DNA from: Phycisphaerae bacterium
GTDB taxonomy: Bacteria > Planctomycetota > Phycisphaerae > Sedimentisphaerales > Anaerobacaceae
DNA length: 10,950 nucleotides
Direction: 5' to 3'
Assembly: GCA_030667885.1 (NCBI GenBank)
Contig: DAOUVA010000083.1
Span: 1 to 10,950, forward strand
How positions within the stretch are numbered: the stretch's first letter is position 1; every line of letters starts with the position of its first letter. The notes beneath the pieces are model-generated. The model saw only the letters and a program-made list of their open reading frames with translations, had not been told where the DNA came from and ran no database searches. The position numbers and the translations under genes were made by a program. Below are positions 6,643-10,950 of this stretch, piece by piece.

Positions 6643-7497
6643 GTGAAAAAGAAATACGATAATAATATCGATATGGAAAAAAACAGTAACGGGATGCTTA
6701 CCGTTAAGAACCTTACTAAAAAGTTTGGTACCAATGTTGTCCTGGACAATGTTTCTTTAACGATCGAGAATGGCAAAACGACTGTTATCATTGGGCCGAG
6801 TGGATGCGGCAAAACCGTTTTAGTGAAACATTTGATAGCTTTATTGAGGCCGAACTCCGGCGAGGTTTATTTTAAGAACCACCGGATCGACAATGCCAGT
6901 GAACATGAATTAAATAAGATCCGTACGCATTACGGTTTTCTTTTCCAGGGAGGGGCGCTGTTTGATAGCCTCAGTGTTACTGAAAACATCATATTTCCGA
7001 TAAGACAGCATTGTAAGATAACAGATTGGAAAGAGGTCGAAGAGCTTGTAAAATCTAAATTAGCTATGGTGGGTCTCGATGGTTTTCAGCAGTTTTATCC
7101 GTCAAATCTTTCCGGAGGCCAGCAAAAGAGAGTGGCGCTTGCAAGAGCAATTGCGCTCAATCCGGAAATAATTTTATATGATGAGCCGACTACGGGGCTC
7201 GACCCTATCCGTTCAGATGTTATCAACGAGCTTGTCTTAAAACTGCAAAAAGAGCTTGGCGTAACATCTGTTGTTGTTACCCATGATATGAAAAGCGCTT
7301 ATAAAATAGCCGACCGTATCGTCATGCTGCATAACGGCAAAATTATTGCCGACGGCAATGCAGACCATATTCGTAACCATCCCCATCCTGTCGTTCAACA
7401 GTTCATAAGCGGACAGGTTGGTGAAGAAGACCTCGCAGTCCTGCGGATGAGCGGAGCCATTTCACAAACCCAGTTCCTGCCTCGTGATTTCGAGTAA
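6643..7497 (+). CDS. mlaF: MlaF-type ABC transporter ATP-binding protein
   Basis: This 284-residue ATPase would power the MlaE permease from the cytoplasm. All nucleotide-binding motifs are intact: Walker A GPSGCGKT (51-58), Q-loop Q102 in FLFQGGALFDSLSV, signature LSGGQ (156-160), Walker B ILYDEP (D180, E181) and H-loop H214 in VTHDM. The FQGGALFDSL sequence is typical of MlaF rather than of other importers. GTG 6643 is chosen because AAAGAG (6631-6636) precedes it by 6 nt; an in-frame ATG at 6673 lacks a ribosome site but would give a protein closer to the common start of the family, since the first ~15 residues are polar and unconserved. The C-terminal tail beyond the ATPase core (about residue 240 on) is short. 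It lies 31 nt after mlaE and 30 nt before the dehydrogenase, so one transcript is likely. Confidence 0.93.
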   Translation: MKKKYDNNIDMEKNSNGMLTVKNLTKKFGTNVVLDNVSLTIENGKTTVIIGPSGCGKTVLVKHLIALLRPNSGEVYFKNHRIDNASEHELNKIRTHYGFLFQGGALFDSLSVTENIIFPIRQHCKITDWKEVEELVKSKLAMVGLDGFQQFYPSNLSGGQQKRVALARAIALNPEIILYDEPTTGLDPIRSDVINELVLKLQKELGVTSVVVTHDMKSAYKIADRIVMLHNGKIIADGNADHIRNHPHPVVQQFISGQVGEEDLAVLRMSGAISQTQFLPRDFE

Positions 7498-7527
7498 TAG
7501 CCGCCAAGAACACAATTACATAAGGAC

Positions 7528-10416
7528 ATGAAAGAAGTGATGAAAGCAGGGCCAGAGCAAATTGCATCCGATTTAGCTGAAGTTGTACGAGGAGATGTAT
7601 TTGCCGATATACTGCACAGGGCCGCTTACAGCACCGATGCGAGCATTTATAGGATTGTGCCCAAATGTATTGTTTCTCCGCGTGACGCCGACGATGTGGT
7701 TACCGTTGTAAAATATGCACGCTCCAACGATATACCGGTAGTCGCTCGCGGAGCAGGCAGCGGATTAGCAGGCGAGTCGCTGTGCAGCGGCATAGTCTTT
7801 GATATGACCCGGTATATGAACAGGATTATTGATATCAAAGACGAAGGGCAAACGGTAGTTTGTGAACCGGGCGTAGTGCTGGACGATTTAAATAAGGTTC
7901 TGGCCAAGTTCGGCAGGAAAATCGGCCCTGACCCGTCGAGCGCTAATCGAGCGGTAATAGGCGGAGTGGTCGCCAATAATTCAACTGGTTCTCATTCACT
8001 TGAATATGGCTTCATCGCCGACCACGTGGAAAGTATCGAAGCAGTCCTGGCCGACGGCAGCATATCTGAATTTATAAATGATTTTAATCCGGACAAAGCA
8101 AAGCAGGATAAAGCCGCCTTGATTGCAAAAGAATGTCTGTCTGTTCTTTGCGGCAAAGAAGAAATCATTAAGAACGCACTGCCTAAAACAAAGCGAAATC
8201 GAAGCGGTTATAATATTGCCGGGATATGTCATGAAGGCCGGATTGATTTAGCCAGATTGTTAACAGGCTCCGAAGGAACGCTGGCGATTTTTACAAAAAT
8301 CACACTAAAGACCGTCGCATTGCCGAAAGCGAAGGGACTACTACAACTTGAGTTCGACAGTCTTGAGAAAATGGCACAGGCGGTACCGATTATCATTGAT
8401 AATAATGTGTCGGTATGTGAGCTGATGGATAAGACTTTCATCGATATGGCATTAGATGCTTTGCCGGAATATCATGATCTTCTCCCTGCCGGAGCAGCCG
8501 CTGTTCTTTTAGTCGAGCATACAGGCGAAACACAGGAGCAGGTAAAAGAAAAAATAACAAAAACCGATTCGGCAGTCGGTAAGATAGCGAGCGGACGAAG
8601 CGTTATTTTTGACCCGAAGGCACAACAGCGGTTGTGGAAGTCTCGAAAAGACGCCGGGCCGTTGATTTACAGGGAAAGATCCAATAAACACCCGGCTGAA
8701 TTTATGGAAGACATTTCTGTCGATTATAATCGGCTTGGAGAATATATTGCCGGGCTGAAAGAGATTGGCAAGCGTTATGATATCACGATGTCTTTCTTTG
8801 GTCATGCCGGCGACGGTCTGCTTCATATACGTCCTTATCTGGATTTGGGCGACCCGGCGGACATTAAAACGATGCGGTCTATGGCGGATGAGGTTGTATC
8901 GCTCGCATGGTCGTTGGGAGGCACGATAAGCGGTGAACACGCGGAGGGCCTGGTAAGAGCGGCCTTCGTGAGAGGCCAGTACGGTGATGAATATTATGAA
9001 CTGCTTTGCAAAATCAAAAACATATTCGACCCTGACGGCCTGATGAATCCCGGCAAAATCCTCAACCCTGATGCAGATATTATGATTAAGAACCTGAGAG
9101 CTGAGCATAAGGTTTTGCCGGAAAGAGTTAAAACGGATTTGCTTTTTGAGAAAGATGAGCTTGCAATCGAACTTGACCAGTGCTATGGGTGCGGAGTTTG
9201 TCGAAACCGCGAACCGGATTTGCGAATGTGTCCTGTATTTCGAGCAGTGGGTGAGGAAATGGGCAGTTCGCGGGCAAAGATTAACATACTCCACTTCTGG
9301 GCTACGGGGCAGATGGAGGAAAAAGATTTCGAGTCGCCGGAGTTCAGAAAGTTTCTGGATTTGTGCGTTAATTGCAAGGCCTGTTTGAAGCAATGTCCAT
9401 CCGGCGTGGATACTTCCAAGTTGATGGCAGCGGCCAGAGCACGGTACGTTAAACTTCAAGGTCTCCGGCGTACAGAGTTGATTCTCAGTCATAATCGCTA
9501 CCTTAGTATATTAGGTGGTTTTTTTTCGCCGATATCGAATTTTCTGATGAATTTATCGATATCCAAATGGCTGTTAGAAAAATTAGCCGGTATAGATAAA
9601 CATAGAAGCACGCCCAGTTTCGGCCGTAGCTCATTCTTAAAAGCCGGAAGAAAATATTTAGAAGCTTGCGAGCCGATTGAAAAACCGGTCGATAAGGTGG
9701 TGTATTTTGTGGATACATACGCAAATTATAACGACCACGAATTAGGCTTTGCCGTTGTCGATGTTCTAAGAGCAAATTCCATTGATGTAATTTTACCAAA
9801 ACAGTTGCCCGCCCCCCTGCCGGCGGTTGTTTATGGGGATGTTAAAACCGCTCGTAATGATTTGGCATACATTGTAAAACATTTGGCTCAGGCGGTGCGA
9901 GACGGCTATAAGATAATTTGTTCGGAGCCGAGTGCGGCACTTTGTTTGAAGCAGGAGCTTCGGCATTTTGTTGCAGGGCCGGATGCGACGCTTGTTTCTG
10001 AAAATACTTATGAGCTGATGGATTATTTGCATGGCCTGTTTGTCCAAAATAAGTTGAAGGCTCCGTCCAAATCTATAAGTGAGGAGTTTGTTTATCATTT
10101 GCCTTGCCATTTGTGCGCTGTCGGAGTCGAAGGGGCCAGTATCAAGCTTTTGCAGGAGCATTTCGGCGTCAAAGTTGTTGACCTTAAGGCCGGTTGCTGC
10201 GGTATAGCCGGGACGTTTGGGATGCAGAAGAAAAATCGCGATTTGTCGTTGAAGATTTCCGAGAGCTTGAAGAACGCATTGGAATCGGCTTCTACCAAGA
10301 ACGTCCTGACCGAATGTGCCGCCTGCAAAATGCAGATAGAACATATCAGCGGCTGCTCTGTTCGCCATCCGATTAAAGTTTTGACAGAGCTTTATAGTTC
10401 TGTGCCCAAAACTTAG
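7528..10416 (+). CDS. FAD-linked 2-hydroxyacid dehydrogenase fused to a 4Fe-4S/CCG electron-transfer module
   Basis: This 962-residue fusion resembles GlcD plus GlcF, or the Dld/YdiJ class, which oxidises D-lactate, glycolate or D-2-hydroxyglutarate and passes electrons to iron-sulfur clusters and the quinone pool. The FAD-binding (PCMH-type) domain covers roughly residues 40-220, with VVARGAGSGLAG at 71-82. The oxidase C-terminal domain follows, with GHAGDG (425-430) and SGEHAEG (468-474). The ferredoxin part has C552-x2-C555-x2-C558-x9-C568-P and C613-x2-C616-x2-C619-x3-C623-P. The C-terminal cysteine-rich part has PCHLC (C860, C863), C890-C891-G and CAAC (C930, C933). Start choice is uncertain: AAGGA (7522-7526) sits only 1 nt before ATG 7528 but is well placed for in-frame GTG 7537 or ATG 7540. 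The substrate cannot be decided from sequence. No functional tie to the Mla genes is evident. Confidence 0.92.
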   Translation: MKEVMKAGPEQIASDLAEVVRGDVFADILHRAAYSTDASIYRIVPKCIVSPRDADDVVTVVKYARSNDIPVVARGAGSGLAGESLCSGIVFDMTRYMNRIIDIKDEGQTVVCEPGVVLDDLNKVLAKFGRKIGPDPSSANRAVIGGVVANNSTGSHSLEYGFIADHVESIEAVLADGSISEFINDFNPDKAKQDKAALIAKECLSVLCGKEEIIKNALPKTKRNRSGYNIAGICHEGRIDLARLLTGSEGTLAIFTKITLKTVALPKAKGLLQLEFDSLEKMAQAVPIIIDNNVSVCELMDKTFIDMALDALPEYHDLLPAGAAAVLLVEHTGETQEQVKEKITKTDSAVGKIASGRSVIFDPKAQQRLWKSRKDAGPLIYRERSNKHPAEFMEDISVDYNRLGEYIAGLKEIGKRYDITMSFFGHAGDGLLHIRPYLDLGDPADIKTMRSMADEVVSLAWSLGGTISGEHAEGLVRAAFVRGQYGDEYYELLCKIKNIFDPDGLMNPGKILNPDADIMIKNLRAEHKVLPERVKTDLLFEKDELAIELDQCYGCGVCRNREPDLRMCPVFRAVGEEMGSSRAKINILHFWATGQMEEKDFESPEFRKFLDLCVNCKACLKQCPSGVDTSKLMAAARARYVKLQGLRRTELILSHNRYLSILGGFFSPISNFLMNLSISKWLLEKLAGIDKHRSTPSFGRSSFLKAGRKYLEACEPIEKPVDKVVYFVDTYANYNDHELGFAVVDVLRANSIDVILPKQLPAPLPAVVYGDVKTARNDLAYIVKHLAQAVRDGYKIICSEPSAALCLKQELRHFVAGPDATLVSENTYELMDYLHGLFVQNKLKAPSKSISEEFVYHLPCHLCAVGVEGASIKLLQEHFGVKVVDLKAGCCGIAGTFGMQKKNRDLSLKISESLKNALESASTKNVLTECAACKMQIEHISGCSVRHPIKVLTELYSSVPKT

Positions 10417-10452
10417 TTTTGAGTTTTTAGTCTTTAATTTTGAGTTGAGGAT

Positions 10453-10560
10453 TTGGGTTTGAATTGGCTTTGAATTGGGTTTGTTTTGGCTTAAATTGGG
10501 TTTGTTTTTGGCTTTATTGGCTTTGAATTGGGTTTGAATTGGGTTTGTTTTTTGGCCCAT
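10453..10560. repeat. Degenerate tandem array, ~11-bp period, core TTGGGTTTG/TTGGCTTTG
   Basis: Units start at 10453, 10464, 10475, 10486, 10496, 10508, 10517, 10528 and 10539, with a degenerate TTGGCCCAT at 10552. The perfect core TTGGGTTTG occurs five times here and a sixth time, detached, at 10628-10636. Most spacings are 11 nt, about one helical turn. Because 11 is not a multiple of three, the minus-strand translation cycles through frames, giving KPN-, NPIQTQF- and SKPIQTQ-like peptides. From memory, such peptides are common as hypothetical proteins in planctomycete metagenomic genomes, so this is probably a dispersed non-coding repeat family. Confidence 0.75.
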
Positions 10561-10646
10561 CCAGCGGGATAATATTTCGTATTGTCTTGTCATATCTATA
10601 GTTATGTTCATTTTGTCATTTCCTAAATTGGGTTTGTTTTGCATAA

Positions 10647-10674
10647 TTGAGTGTATTTGGGAATATGTTATAAT
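10647..10674 (+). promoter_or_regulatory. Candidate extended -10 promoter for a downstream gene
   Basis: TTGAGT (10647-10652, 4/6 to consensus), a 16-nt spacer and a perfect TATAAT (10669-10674) preceded by TG at 10666-10667 (TGTTATAAT, an extended -10). Transcription would start near 10681 and run through the hairpin region towards a gene beyond 10950. The promoter follows immediately on the repeat element. Confidence 0.5.
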
Positions 10675-10682
10675 TGAAAGAG

Positions 10683-10712
10683 TGCCTAAAGTGACTAAAA
10701 TGCCTAAAGTGA
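10683..10712 (+). repeat. Two-copy direct repeat TGCCTAAAGTGA
   Basis: TGCCTAAAGTGA occurs at 10683-10694 and 10701-10712, an 18-nt period, each followed by CTAAA or GCTAAA. It lies just after the predicted transcription start. It may be a regulator-binding pair or another part of the dispersed repeat family. Confidence 0.55.
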
Positions 10713-10784
10713 GCTAAAGTTTTGTGTTTCATATCTCAAGTCTCATTCCGTCCACGGAAGGCCGGATAAAATTCCATATTGGAT

Positions 10785-10831
10785 GAGGGCAGAAAAACTG
10801 CGCCTCTATAATTAGACGAGTGTGCAGTTTT
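10785..10831 (+). promoter_or_regulatory. Pair of mutually exclusive hairpins in predicted leader RNA
   Basis: Segment 1, GAGGGCAG (10785-10792), can pair with segment 2, CTGCGCCTC (10798-10806), through 8 base pairs with one bulged G and an AAAAA loop. Segment 2 with its preceding A-run (10794-10806) can instead pair with segment 3, 10818-10831, whose GCAGTTTT is the perfect complement of AAAACTGC; a G-U, a C-G and, past a one-base bulge, a 3-bp GAG/CTC extension continue the stem. The two stems cannot coexist, as in attenuators and riboswitch expression platforms. No known aptamer was recognised, and no clean T-run follows the second stem. Confidence 0.4.
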
Positions 10832-10884
10832 GACCGAAAATTTCGCTATTTATTTTGGCTCTTTGCTCGTAAGTTGTTTTTAGG

Positions 10885-10891
10885 AAAGGAG
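10885..10891 (+). promoter_or_regulatory. Strong Shine-Dalgarno-like AAAGGAG without a visible gene
   Basis: AGGAAAGGAGAT at 10882-10893 is the strongest ribosome-binding-site-like sequence in this region. No ATG lies within reach; a TTG at 10902 opens a frame of only 13 codons ending at 10943. It may serve a leader peptide, or be chance in purine-rich DNA. Confidence 0.25.
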
Positions 10892-10950
10892 ATAAAAAAT
10901 TTTGAAATATTTTATTTTTGTTTTTGAGAGTGAGCGTTTTTGACTGAAAA

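Larger units (their letters stand above)
10417..10950. other. 534-nt region without a convincing gene; repeat element and leader-like DNA
   Basis: No protein gene on either strand is supported. From left to right it holds A/T-rich direct repeats beginning right at the dehydrogenase stop (TTTTGAGTT at 10417-10425 and again 21 nt later at 10438-10446), an array with an ~11-nt period, an extended -10 promoter, a two-copy 18-nt direct repeat, overlapping hairpins and a strong AAAGGAG at 10885-10891. A minus-strand frame through the repeat (start 10644) continues deep into the dehydrogenase and is judged a shadow. An imperfect repeat, GTTTTGACCGAAAA (10827-10840) and GTTTTTGACTGAAAA (10936-10950), closes the window. 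Confidence 0.65.

Noticed and set aside
8509..9492. 327-residue minus-strand open frame
   Set aside because: Entirely antisense to the conserved FAD/Fe-S dehydrogenase; no family features.
10453..10560. CRISPR array
   Set aside because: Units are ~11 nt with no unique spacers; this is a degenerate tandem repeat.
9793..10644. 283-residue minus-strand frame starting in the 11-bp array (KPN/NPIQTQF-rich)
   Set aside because: The N-terminal part is translated repeat and the rest is antisense to the dehydrogenase. The 11-nt period is out of codon phase, so a real protein is unlikely.
10902..10943. 13-codon ORF from TTG after a strong AAAGGAG
   Set aside because: Very short, rare start codon, Phe-rich low-complexity product; retained only as a possible leader site.

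Overview
The window most likely comes from a Gram-negative planctomycete, probably of the Phycisphaerae (Sedimentisphaerales-like) type. This is inferred from three things: a Tat-signalled Gfo/Idh/MocA oxidoreductase beside a sugar importer and a UroD-like methyltransferase, lipoprotein forms of sugar-handling proteins, and a dispersed repeat at the right end. Read on the minus strand, that repeat gives KPN- and NPIQTQF-like peptides that I associate from memory with planctomycete metagenomic genomes. The taxonomy could not be checked here.

All recognised genes are on the plus strand. Region A (1-3878) is a tight operon. It holds the end of a ribose/rhamnose-type ABC ATPase, a permease that starts directly after the ATPase stop, a lipoprotein sugar-binding protein, a lipoprotein L-rhamnose mutarotase and a UroD/MtaA-like protein. 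The importer plus mutarotase resembles the rhizobial rhaTPQU arrangement, so L-rhamnose or a related (possibly O-methylated) deoxysugar is the best substrate guess. After a 234-nt gap with a plausible promoter and a tiny leader ORF comes a Tat-exported Gfo/Idh/MocA protein (4113-5423), probably part of the same carbohydrate programme.

Region B begins with a 378-nt untranslated stretch (5424-5801) carrying a perfect 11-bp inverted repeat and a good sigma70-like promoter. It is followed by an MlaE-type permease, its MlaF-type ATPase (an MCE/Mla lipid-transport core without an adjacent MCE protein) and a 962-residue FAD plus 4Fe-4S fusion dehydrogenase of the D-2-hydroxyacid type. Gaps of about 30 nt suggest co-transcription of these three, although the dehydrogenase has no obvious link with lipid transport.

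Region C (10417-10950) has no convincing gene. It contains an AT-rich repeat element with an ~11-bp period, an extended -10 promoter, an 18-nt-period direct repeat, two mutually exclusive hairpins and a strong Shine-Dalgarno sequence. It looks like the repeat-laden leader of a gene that begins beyond the window.

The most interesting leads are the possible structure-switching leader RNA at 10785-10831, the zinc-methyltransferase-like signature in the UroD homologue of a rhamnose-type operon, the membrane-anchored rhamnose mutarotase, and the 11-bp-phased repeat.
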